From the NCBI GenBank assembly GCA_020050375.1, contig JAGVKR010000561.1, forward strand, positions 1 to 6,043: a stretch of DNA of 6,043 bases, read 5' to 3'. Positions 1 to 6,043 of the stretch are shown one piece after another (within the stretch, counting starts at the first letter, position 1; each line of letters opens with the position of its first letter). A program made the position numbers and the translations under genes. The notes below the pieces were generated by a model. It did no database searches, was not told the DNA's origin, and worked only from the letters and a program-made list of their open reading frames with translations. Source of the stretch: Planctomycetales bacterium (GTDB taxonomy: Bacteria > Planctomycetota > Planctomycetia > Planctomycetales > Planctomycetaceae).

Positions 1-94
1 ATTCGCGCCTCCTGCTTGTGTTCGAGTGACCGTTCATACAATCACTTAAACACTCAGGAGTCGCTTTCCTCCCGAAAATGGTGCGCAATGTGGG

Positions 95-307
95 TTAGAA
101 TTCGATGACGTGCGACGCCGGCCGAATCGGCAGGAGATCCTCCAGAGTCTTGTGGGGGGGGCTGCATTCCAGATTCCTTTCCTCCGGAGTCACTTTCGCG
201 TCGAGACGGCGAATTGTAGACCAGCGGTCACGCCGCGGGGAAGCGACATGTGGCGACGTGACAGCGGTCGGAACAACACGCAGGCCCGGCAGCGAGTCAT
301 TCGACAT
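95..307 (-). CDS. Doubtful small hypothetical protein (70 aa)
   Basis: An ATG at 307-305 opens a 70-codon frame ending in TAA at 97-95, on the same strand as the kinase gene and 30 bases past its stop. Third codon positions are roughly two-thirds G or C, and codons such as CTG, CCG and GTC are common, which fits this genome. Against it, no clear ribosome binding site precedes the ATG, and the protein has no signal peptide, membrane segment or motif I recognise. It is charged and Pro/Arg-rich, with a more ordinary-looking end (LEDLLPIRPASHVIEF). A frame in the other direction also stays open over much of the same DNA, so this may be chance. If it is not a gene, bases 1-337 contain nothing else I can support. 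Confidence 0.28.
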   Translation of the reverse strand: MSNDSLPGLRVVPTAVTSPHVASPRRDRWSTIRRLDAKVTPEERNLECSPPHKTLEDLLPIRPASHVIEF

Positions 308-337
308 CCCATCAGTCAACCGAAGCCACGCAGCTAA

Positions 338-2764
338 TCATTCAACCGGCGCCGACCACTGCCCGCCCCAGCCGGTGTACAGGTCCTGGAGGAAGGTGTG
401 CCATTGTTCGGTCGTTCGGGAGCGGGGGAAGGGGAGGGGGGCTTCTGGCTTCGTCGCGGTCCAGACAATCTCGAACTGCCCGCTTGGCAGGATGCGGCCG
501 ATGCGCGGGGTCTTGAACGTGTGTTGCGTGACCGGATCGAGGCGGACTTCTCCTTCCGGCGCCGTCATCCGCAGGTTGCGCATCGCCCGACGGATCTCGG
601 CCGGCTTGTCGCTTCCTGCGGCGGCGACTCCCTCGGCCCAGAGTTTGACGCCGAACCAGGCGGCTTCCATCGGGTCGGTGATCACCCGCTGGGGTCCGTA
701 TTTCGTCCTGACCCGTTCGACGAATTGCCGGTTCTCGGGCGAGTCGATCGACTGAAAGTAGTTCCAGGCGGCGTAATCGCCGGCCATGTGGGCCGGGTTC
801 AGGTGCCGCAGTTCCTCTTCACCGATGCTGAAGGAAATCGTCGGGATTGTCTCGGGCGTGATGTTCGCGCGCCGCAGGTCGCGGAAGAAAGCAATGTTGC
901 TGTCACCGTTGATCGTGTTGAGGATCACATCGGGCTTCGCCGCGACGATCTGCTGCACGACTTGCTCGAACTGCGGGCTGCCCAGCGGAAGATACGCTTG
1001 GCCGACCAGCTCGGCCCCCAACTCGTGGAGCGTATCTTTGATGATCGCTCCGGCGGTACGGGGAAAGACATAGTCGGAGCCGACGAGAAAGAAGCGGCGC
1101 TTGTCGTTGAAGGCAAAGGCCCACTTGACTGCCGGAATGATCTGCTGATTGGGGGCGGCGCCGGTGTAGAACACGACGGGGGAGGTTTCCAGCCCTTCAT
1201 ATTGCACGGGGTAGACCAGCAGGTGATCGTGCTCTTCGAAGATCGGCACGACGGTCTTGCGACTGGAGGAGGTCCAGCAACCGAAGACGGTGCAGACCTG
1301 CTCGTCTTCGATCAGGCGTCGCGCTTCGGCGGCAAATACGGCGGCATCGGAGTTGCCGTCGCGCACGATCGCTTCGACGGGCCGCCCGAGAACACCACCT
1401 ATAGCGTTGATCTCGGCGATCGCCAGAAGCGCGACGTCGACGACAGGCGATTCGCTGTCGGCGAGCGTGCCCGTCAGCGAGTGCAGGATGCCGATTTTGA
1501 TCGGCGGACCGGCGGGGGCGACGACTACCGGCAGGTTATCCGCATTGATTTCGGAAGTCGCGGCGTCGATCGGTGTGTCACCGAAGGAGTGCGCACTTCG
1601 GTTGTGAACTCCGAGTCCGATCGTGATCCCCGCGAGGAGACAGATCGCCAGCCCCGCGCCCCACAACAGAAGTTTGCGGCGTTGGGAGACGGCCGGAATG
1701 GTCATTGCGCTGGGGAACGACGGAGCGACCGCGATACCGGAGTGGCTGGGGAGAACGATTCCCGATCCCGACAGCGTCGCAAGCACCGTGTTCAGATCGG
1801 TCAGCATCTCGGCCGCGGAGCGATACCGTCCGTCGGGGAGTTTCGCTGTCGCCTGGGCGATGATCTGTGCGCAAGCCGCCGGCACTGCGGCGTTCAATTC
1901 GCGCGGGTCGAGAATCGGTCCCTGACAGTGCCCGTACATAACCTGCATGACGCTCCCCGCTTTTTCGTACGGGTTCGCGCCGGTCAGCAGGCTGTAATAC
2001 GTGGCGCCCAGCGAATACAAATCGCTGCGATGATCGACCGTTCGTCCTTCACATTGCTCGGGGCTCATGAAGTACGGCGTACCCACGACCGTCCCCGCCT
2101 GCGTCACTTGCTCGGAATTCGAAGTCGGTCCTTTGGCCAACCCAAAATCGGCGACTTTGACCGATCCATCCAGCGCCAGGAGCAGGTTTGCCGGTTTGAC
2201 GTCACGATGGACAAGCTCGACGGCATGGGCAGCGGCGATCCCTTTGCACGCCTCGGCAAGAATCCGGGTTGCTTCGGCGACAGGCAGCGGGCCGCGTTTG
2301 ACGAGCTGGTCAGCCACGCTTCCGCCGGGCACGAACTCCATCACCAGGTAATCCGTCTGGTTGTCGCGGGCGACTTCGTAAATCGCCACGGCGTTCGGAT
2401 GGTTGAGCCGTCCAGCTGATTTCGCCTCGGCGAGAAAGCGGCGCAGAATCGTCGGATTTTCCGACAGCTCGCGGGGGAGAACTTTGATTGCCACGTCGCG
2501 TTCAATCAGCGAGTCGTGGGCCTTGTAAACGACCCCCATTCCCCCGGAACCGAGCACGGCGATCACGTCGTATTTGCCAAGCCGGCGGCCGACCCAGTAG
2601 CCCACGTCGGCGGCGTCGCGCCACGTTCCGGAGCCGGCAAGCTTCGACGACGTGTCGCTTCCATCCGGCACGAACGTCTCGCTGGCGCGATGTGCCGACG
2701 GCGAGGCGCTCGATTCGCTGCTTTGCGTTTCGTCGGCGGAATTTTCGGGAGCGTCGGGGCGCAT
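338..2764 (-). CDS. Membrane Ser/Thr protein kinase fused to a UrtA-like urea/amide-binding periplasmic domain
   Basis: This is a single-pass sensor kinase of about 808 aa. Residues 1-60 are a low-complexity Ser/Glu/Asp-rich lead. The Hanks-type kinase domain spans about 64-330: glycine loop GSGGMG (72-77), Lys94 in VAIK, Glu113, HRDVKPAN (186-193), DFG (206-208), an activation segment ending GTPYFMSPE, and Asp248 in DHRSDLYS. All catalytic residues are present. A membrane helix (KLLLWGAGLAICLL onward, about 364-386) follows RRK, placing the kinase inside. Residues about 420-770 match a type 1 periplasmic binding fold of the UrtA/FmdD/AmiC group: IKIGILHSLTGT, FGCWTSSSRK, YPVQYEG, FYTGAAPNQQ, NGDSN, AAWNYF, DPMEA. 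The ligand is probably urea, a short amide or a similar small molecule, by family only. Start: an ATG at 2875 would give 845 aa, but codons before 2764 have low GC at third positions, so 2764 is preferred. The frame also runs up to 3115 inside the exosortase gene, an Arg-rich out-of-frame shadow. Confidence 0.9.
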   Translation of the reverse strand: MRPDAPENSADETQSSESSASPSAHRASETFVPDGSDTSSKLAGSGTWRDAADVGYWVGRRLGKYDVIAVLGSGGMGVVYKAHDSLIERDVAIKVLPRELSENPTILRRFLAEAKSAGRLNHPNAVAIYEVARDNQTDYLVMEFVPGGSVADQLVKRGPLPVAEATRILAEACKGIAAAHAVELVHRDVKPANLLLALDGSVKVADFGLAKGPTSNSEQVTQAGTVVGTPYFMSPEQCEGRTVDHRSDLYSLGATYYSLLTGANPYEKAGSVMQVMYGHCQGPILDPRELNAAVPAACAQIIAQATAKLPDGRYRSAAEMLTDLNTVLATLSGSGIVLPSHSGIAVAPSFPSAMTIPAVSQRRKLLLWGAGLAICLLAGITIGLGVHNRSAHSFGDTPIDAATSEINADNLPVVVAPAGPPIKIGILHSLTGTLADSESPVVDVALLAIAEINAIGGVLGRPVEAIVRDGNSDAAVFAAEARRLIEDEQVCTVFGCWTSSSRKTVVPIFEEHDHLLVYPVQYEGLETSPVVFYTGAAPNQQIIPAVKWAFAFNDKRRFFLVGSDYVFPRTAGAIIKDTLHELGAELVGQAYLPLGSPQFEQVVQQIVAAKPDVILNTINGDSNIAFFRDLRRANITPETIPTISFSIGEEELRHLNPAHMAGDYAAWNYFQSIDSPENRQFVERVRTKYGPQRVITDPMEAAWFGVKLWAEGVAAAGSDKPAEIRRAMRNLRMTAPEGEVRLDPVTQHTFKTPRIGRILPSGQFEIVWTATKPEAPLPFPRSRTTEQWHTFLQDLYTGWGGQWSAPVE

Positions 2765-2919
2765 GACACCACTTGCGAGGACAAATCGGGGCGAAGTTTC
2801 CGGCGACACGTTCCCCGCGCGCCTGCCACCACCGCGTCCGATCGCTGGTACTCCAGTCTCAAGTTTAGGTTGCATTCCCGGGTTGTCCAGAATGCCGGGC
2901 ACCTGACAGCACCCGAAGA

Positions 2920-4509
2920 TTACCACAACCACCAGGCATCCGTCAGCAGCACATCGCCGGCGATCAGCGCGTTGGTGACCGCGTGCGCCACGACGGCGTC
3001 GCAGAGCTTGCCGCGGCGGCGCACGGCAAAGGCATACGCGAGCCCGGCGAATGTGCCGGCCAGCCAGCGGCCGTGCATCAGCCCGAACAAAAGCGATGAG
3101 ATCAAGACGGCCCACAACGGGGTTCGCTCGTAGGCGACTTCGTCGAAGTCGGCCGTCACGAAGCGCCTCAGCAGATAGCCGCGAAAGGCCAGCTCTTCCA
3201 CGAGGGGGACAGTCAGCACCGATCCGATGATTCGAAAAGTCACCCAGGCCAGAGCCCCGATGCGCGAGTAGTCCTGCAGGGCGAGGGGGATTTCAGAATC
3301 CTCGTGGTCTTCGATCAGCGCGAGGGCCATCCAGACGGCAAAGACCAGAACTCCATTGATTGCCGCCCCCCAGGACCAGCTCCAGTCGAGCGATTTGTAA
3401 ACAGCACGAAATTGCCACAACACAACGACCGTGACGATGACCTTGAGCGGATACAGCCAATCGAAGCCGTCCGAAAAGGCTGCGACCAGCATGTTCATTG
3501 CCACCAGCACCAGCAGCGGAATCAGATACGCGGCCACCGGCGTCGATTTCAGGCGCGGAGCATCGGCCAATTCCCGCTTGACGAAAAACGGAACCTTGAG
3601 GGCGACTGCCATCAGGCCGAGCGCGACCAGGTTGAAGAGCAGCCAGCCGGCCTGCGAATGAAATCCGCGAATCGCGATGCCGCGCGAGTAGTGCGTGCCA
3701 ACCATCACCAGCGCTGCGATGCGAACGCTGTTGCATAGCCAGATCGCGACAATTCCGATCGGCCATAACAGCCAGGCCTGGGGAAAACGGAGCCGCTCGC
3801 GGAAGGTCCAGAAGAACGCCGCCAGAAACACGCAGATCAGGCCGATCCCTTCGTAGCCCGAGCATGCAGCCGAGATTGATATCGTAAACTCCGGCGGGCC
3901 GATGATCTTTTCTTCGGAATTCGCAATCACGTCGGGATAGACCAGCCGCAGAATCCATTCGACGAGTGAGAACGTCCATTCGTTCAGCGGAGTTGCCGTG
4001 TCTTGAGTCCATTCGCCCAGAGACCAGGCGGCGGCGGCGACGGCGACGCCGGCCAGCACGACGAATCGTTCGGCACGAATCAGGCGGAACCAGTATCCCC
4101 AGGGGGCCAACGCTGCGAGCCACGAGACCAAAGCGATCGCGGCCAGAAACGCGCCCGCGGCGCCGAGTGCGCCCTCGGCCCCCATCTTTTCGACCGGCCT
4201 CGAAGCCACGTGAGTCGCGATCGCAAACGTCGCAAGAAAGCTGACGACGTGGACGGCGAACCAATGCCACCAGTGTCGATTTCCGTCGCTCTGCGCACGA
4301 AACTCGCGCGCGAGAATTCCCAATCGCGAGCCACTGAGCACGAGCACCGCCGCGAGGAAAGCGATGACGACCCGCGCCGTCCCCGAAGGGCCGGCCAGCA
4401 AGCCGCTCCACCAACCGGTCGCTCGCTCGAGAACCTGAACATCAAAGCTCAGGCGGAGCGCGACAGTCTCGAGGAACAGGATCAGAAGCAGAAATGCGAA
4501 TCGCGGCAT
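2920..4509 (-). CDS. xrtE: Exosortase E/protease fusion (XrtE-type exosortase plus CPBP intramembrane protease)
   Basis: This polytopic inner-membrane protein should cleave and transfer proteins bearing a VPEID-type C-terminal signal. Numbered from the ATG at 4509 (529 aa), the N-terminal ~310 residues are an exosortase domain with many hydrophobic segments. It has the expected Cys-Arg-His set: Cys216 in AACSGYEGI, Arg263 in NSVRIAAL and His284 in FHSQAGW. The C-terminal ~200 residues form a CPBP (CAAX-protease-like) domain: Glu438-Glu439 and Arg443 in VEELAFRGYLLRR, His479 in LLFGLMHGRW, and His509/Asn513 in VAHAVTNALI. Both active sites look intact. This fusion, next to VPEID-CTERM genes, is the hallmark of exosortase E. 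Start choice: the open frame reaches a TTG at 4593, but that lies against the terminator; the ATG at 4509 opens directly into a membrane segment. A GTG at 4554 with GGAG four bases before it is a fair alternative. No Shine-Dalgarno site precedes the ATG. Confidence 0.92.
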   Translation of the reverse strand: MPRFAFLLLILFLETVALRLSFDVQVLERATGWWSGLLAGPSGTARVVIAFLAAVLVLSGSRLGILAREFRAQSDGNRHWWHWFAVHVVSFLATFAIATHVASRPVEKMGAEGALGAAGAFLAAIALVSWLAALAPWGYWFRLIRAERFVVLAGVAVAAAAWSLGEWTQDTATPLNEWTFSLVEWILRLVYPDVIANSEEKIIGPPEFTISISAACSGYEGIGLICVFLAAFFWTFRERLRFPQAWLLWPIGIVAIWLCNSVRIAALVMVGTHYSRGIAIRGFHSQAGWLLFNLVALGLMAVALKVPFFVKRELADAPRLKSTPVAAYLIPLLVLVAMNMLVAAFSDGFDWLYPLKVIVTVVVLWQFRAVYKSLDWSWSWGAAINGVLVFAVWMALALIEDHEDSEIPLALQDYSRIGALAWVTFRIIGSVLTVPLVEELAFRGYLLRRFVTADFDEVAYERTPLWAVLISSLLFGLMHGRWLAGTFAGLAYAFAVRRRGKLCDAVVAHAVTNALIAGDVLLTDAWWLW

Positions 4510-4585
4510 CAGGAAGGAGCTTGATATCGTTCGATCCGCGGGAGGGGCAGCCACAGCGCTCCAGGGTTTGGCCTGGTCTTGCGCG

Positions 4586-4640
4586 CAGAACAAAACCGGA
4601 TCCGGTTGTCGCAGCCGAAGCCCGACAACCGAATCCGGTT
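4586..4640 (-). terminator. Strong intrinsic terminator with UUCG tetraloop between the VPEID-CTERM gene and exosortase E gene
   Basis: Arms at 4640-4623 and 4611-4594 form an uninterrupted 18-bp stem in minus-strand RNA (AACCGGATTCGGTTGTCG against CGACAACCGGATCCGGTT). The loop folds further as GGC-UUCG-GCU, a C(UUCG)G tetraloop, with one unpaired G. The stem is followed by TTTTGTTCT. The single imperfect position is a G-U pair in minus-strand RNA but a C-A mismatch in plus-strand RNA, so the structure favours the minus transcript. It begins about 20 bases after the stop of the 62-aa substrate gene and ends about 80 bases before the exosortase ATG. It probably ends the substrate transcript, with exosortase expressed by read-through or from its own promoter. 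Confidence 0.85.
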
Positions 4641-4660
4641 CAAGTATGCCTCAAAAGAAG

Positions 4661-4849
4661 TTACTTCGCGCGGAACTTGTCTTTCAAAAACAAGCCGGCG
4701 CCGACGATCAGCGTCAGCGCACTCGCGGCTGAACCGGCGTCAATTTCGGGAACGGCCCCCGTTTGGGCGTAGGCCGCTCCGCCCATCGCGAGCACGACGA
4801 AAGCGACGTTGAGCGTCAGCCGAGAGACAGATGCAAGTTGTTTCTTCAT
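4661..4849 (-). CDS. Small VPEID-CTERM exosortase substrate (62 aa)
   Basis: This is a paralogue of the gene at 5292-5095 with the same plan. It has a basic N-terminus (MKKQ), a hydrophobic core at about residues 11-24, a signal peptidase I site after GAAYA (residue 28), and then QTGAVPEID ending at residue 37. Behind the motif are AGSAASALTL, a short membrane stretch VGAGLFL, and the basic end KDKFRAK. The canonical VPEID motif is at residues 33-37. The block PEIDAGSAASALTL is identical in both paralogues, although the signal peptides differ. Fewer than ten residues separate the predicted signal cleavage from the sorting motif, so there is no room for a functional domain. The start is well set by an AAGGAG ribosome binding site five bases before the ATG. 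A strong terminator lies about 20 bases after the stop, followed by the exosortase E gene. VPEID-CTERM is the named sorting signal paired with exosortase E, so substrate and enzyme are neighbours here. Confidence 0.92.
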   Translation of the reverse strand: MKKQLASVSRLTLNVAFVVLAMGGAAYAQTGAVPEIDAGSAASALTLIVGAGLFLKDKFRAK

Positions 4850-4854
4850 CGTTA

Positions 4855-4860
4855 CTCCTT
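4855..4860 (-). promoter_or_regulatory. Shine-Dalgarno site of the 62-aa VPEID-CTERM gene
   Basis: On the minus strand the sequence reads AAGGAG-TAACG-ATG, a near-consensus ribosome binding site with five-base spacing. It is the best site in the window and contrasts with the weak or absent sites before the exosortase and kinase starts. This suggests that the small substrate is translated far more strongly than its neighbours. Confidence 0.8.
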
Positions 4861-5094
4861 ATAGCTAGACAGGTGCCGAGAGCAAGAAGGCACAGAGAAT
4901 ACGGTGCCCTTCGTCCGAGCCTATCCGGCAATTTGGGGGACTTCAAGAAAATTCCGGTAAAATCGGCAAACTCGGGAAAATTCATGCCGCCATTCAATTG
5001 CGCGATGCGTGAAGCGGTTGTCGACCCCTTGAGAAACCGGATTTGCCGGAACGGAATACCGACCGACATACCCGGTTGATCTTTCACACGACGG

Positions 5095-5292
5095 TCACTT
5101 CAGACGCAAACGGTCCCGCAGCAGCAGAGCGCCGCCGATCAGCAGCGTCAAGGCGCTGGCGGCCGAACCAGCGTCGATTTCAGGCGTATCCGCCGCGATT
5201 TGCACGGCCGCCTGAACCGACGAGCTGCCGATCGTCAGCATCAAGGCAAAGCCCACAGGCGCAGCCACAATGGAATAGGCGAGTCGCTTCAT
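5095..5292 (-). CDS. Small VPEID-CTERM-type exosortase substrate, TPEID variant (65 aa)
   Basis: This tiny protein consists of an export signal and a sorting tail. From the ATG at 5292-5290, residues 1-4 are MKRL, a hydrophobic core runs to about residue 22, and a plausible signal peptidase I site follows near residue 29 (SSSVQAA). The sorting tail comes at once: TPEID at 36-40, then AGSAASALTL, a short hydrophobic stretch ending in GGALLLRD, and a basic end RLRLK. After removal of the signal peptide and cleavage near the motif, only about 11 residues (VQIAADTPEID) would remain. The motif has Thr where its neighbour and the named motif have Val. The ATG was preferred over an in-frame TTG nine codons upstream because it opens directly into a signal peptide; its ribosome binding site is weak (a GAGAAAG-like stretch upstream). 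The nearby exosortase E gene supports the role. The fate of the protein (surface anchor, pilin-like subunit, or signal peptide) is unknown. Confidence 0.87.
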   Translation of the reverse strand: MKRLAYSIVAAPVGFALMLTIGSSSVQAAVQIAADTPEIDAGSAASALTLLIGGALLLRDRLRLK

Positions 5293-5550
5293 ACCAGGAC
5301 TTTCTCTCAGGCCCAGCAACGCATTTGAGAACCGCGACGGCTTGACCCGTCGGAAGATGATTCACACAACCAACTCGAATCGCTGGAGAGTGGTGATCAA
5401 AAATTGTACCGCTCAATCCAATGTACCGACGTGTCTGAGGCGCGCACAATTGCGATTTCAGGCAATATCGTATTCTCCGCAGCCGAGGGTCGTGGAAACG
5501 CCGCCGGGTAGCTGCGGCAGCGAAAACCGCCCGTGGACATTCACAATTGT

Positions 5551-6043
5551 TCAGGTGCCGCCGATCACTTCGAACTGCGCGTTCGAACCCTGAGGCCGCG
5601 TCAGCTCGACCTTCAGACGCGGGGTTTCGCGGTTCGAGATTTCCACGCGCAAGACGATCTGGTGACGTCCCGGATTCAGCTCCAGCTCGAATTGCGGCCG
5701 GTTTTCGAACGCCGTTTCATCGACCCAGGCCTGCACTGTCTCGGTGGATTCGATCGCCACGGCAACCAGACCGACTTCATTCACCTGCACTTCGCCGCGC
5801 AGGAGGACGACCGTCGGCCGACCACCAGGCCGCAGTTCTTCCAGCGGGAGGGTGCCGCCGACTGTTCCGTAGGCGGAGCTCCACGCCTCTGCGGGGCTGT
5901 TCAGAACGTATTGGCGGAGGTGTTCGAGGTGAGGAGCTTCGGCGGTGAGTTCCGGCGGAGGCTGAGCGAGGACGCGCCATCTCTGAATCGTGGAGTTGGC
6001 CCGGACCGCATATTCGCCGGGCTTGCCCAACTCCGAAATGAAG
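5551..6043 (-). CDS. C-terminal part of a larger, probably secreted, planctomycete-type protein (start outside window)
   Basis: The reading frame stays open to the right edge and ends at a TGA at 5553-5551. The only start-like codon near the edge is a TTG at 6030, and the codons before it (reading F-I-S-E) run on without a stop. I therefore treat it as the last ~163 residues of a longer gene. The visible part begins with GEYAVRANSTIQRW, passes through a linker with a PPP run, and ends in an all-beta-looking module: a GGTLPLEEL stretch, alternating hydrophobic strands, an AWVDE turn, NPGRHQIVLRVE and a terminal AQFEVIGG. This resembles the jelly-roll-like ends of large planctomycete secreted or heme-binding (CxxCH) proteins, but no CxxCH or catalytic motif is visible here. 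The family assignment is from memory and tentative; an open frame with an ordinary coding composition is the firm part. It may share a transcript with the VPEID genes, but the 258-base gap makes that uncertain. Confidence 0.7.
   Translation of the reverse strand, partial: FISELGKPGEYAVRANSTIQRWRVLAQPPPELTAEAPHLEHLRQYVLNSPAEAWSSAYGTVGGTLPLEELRPGGRPTVVLLRGEVQVNEVGLVAVAIESTETVQAWVDETAFENRPQFELELNPGRHQIVLRVEISNRETPRLKVELTRPQGSNAQFEVIGGT

Noticed and set aside
57..197. Repeat GGAGTCRCTTTC at 57-68 and 186-197
   Set aside because: It is twelve bases with one mismatch, two copies only, and no other sign of a mobile element or array; probably chance.
398..2419. Long plus-strand open frame (673 codons) opposite the kinase gene
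   Set aside because: It is the antisense shadow of a high-GC gene. The translation is rich in Arg, Asp and Gly with no recognisable domain, while the minus strand encodes a complete kinase and binding domain.
2765..3115. N-terminal extension of the kinase frame up to 3115
   Set aside because: The extension overlaps the exosortase gene out of frame and is Arg-rich. Codon third positions only become typical after the ATG at 2764.
4510..4593. Exosortase start at the TTG at 4593
   Set aside because: It would begin immediately beside the terminator stem, within its T-rich tail, and adds a hydrophilic lead before the first membrane segment; the ATG at 4509 is more natural.
4885..4912. Short inverted repeat GGCAC/GTGCC and a possible sigma-54 site upstream of the 62-aa gene
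   Set aside because: The arms are only five bases long, and GG/GC elements with the required -24/-12 spacing were not found.
4947..4983. Direct repeat GAAAATTC at 4947-4954 and 4976-4983 in the spacer before the 62-aa gene
   Set aside because: It is eight bases long in an AT-rich patch, and no promoter elements with sensible spacing accompany it; chance is the simpler explanation.
5025..5060. Hairpin CCGG-CAAAT-CCGG followed by TTTCTC after the 65-aa gene
   Set aside because: A four-base-pair stem is too weak for an intrinsic terminator, especially compared with the strong one after the 62-aa gene.
5405..5428. Direct repeat TGTACCG at 5405-5411 and 5422-5428 with a TACAAT box in the spacer before the 65-aa gene
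   Set aside because: The TACAAT resembles a -10 box, but there is no matching -35 at 16-18 bases, and the seven-base repeat is too short to call an operator.

Overview
The window is about 60% GC. All credible genes lie on the minus strand, so transcription runs from the right edge to the left. The best fit is a planctomycete or close PVC-group relative. The reasons are a Hanks-type Ser/Thr kinase fused to a periplasmic sensor domain, an exosortase with small sorting substrates, and a truncated secreted protein whose end resembles large planctomycete surface or heme-binding proteins. The assignment rests on gene content only.

Layout in the direction of transcription. At the right edge (6043-5551) is the C-terminal part of a larger protein whose start lies outside the window. 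A 258-base spacer (5293-5550) holds no gene, promoter or terminator that I can support. Next come two tiny paralogous genes, at 5292-5095 (65 aa) and 4849-4661 (62 aa). Each encodes a signal peptide followed almost at once by a VPEID-type exosortase sorting tail. They are separated by a 245-base spacer, and the second has a textbook Shine-Dalgarno site. Just after the second gene is a strong intrinsic terminator (4640-4586). Then come a fused exosortase E/CPBP protease (about 4509-2920) and a protein kinase carrying a UrtA-like urea/amide-binding domain (about 2764-338). A doubtful 70-aa ORF lies at 307-95, and bases 1-94 show nothing I can call.

The central theme is a compact exosortase E locus: two substrates with almost no cargo beside the membrane enzyme expected to process them. 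The terminator between substrate and enzyme would allow more substrate than enzyme to be made. The kinase follows the enzyme on the same strand. It looks like a single-pass membrane sensor with the kinase domain in the cytoplasm and the solute-binding domain outside. Any functional link between it and the sorting system is inferred from position only.
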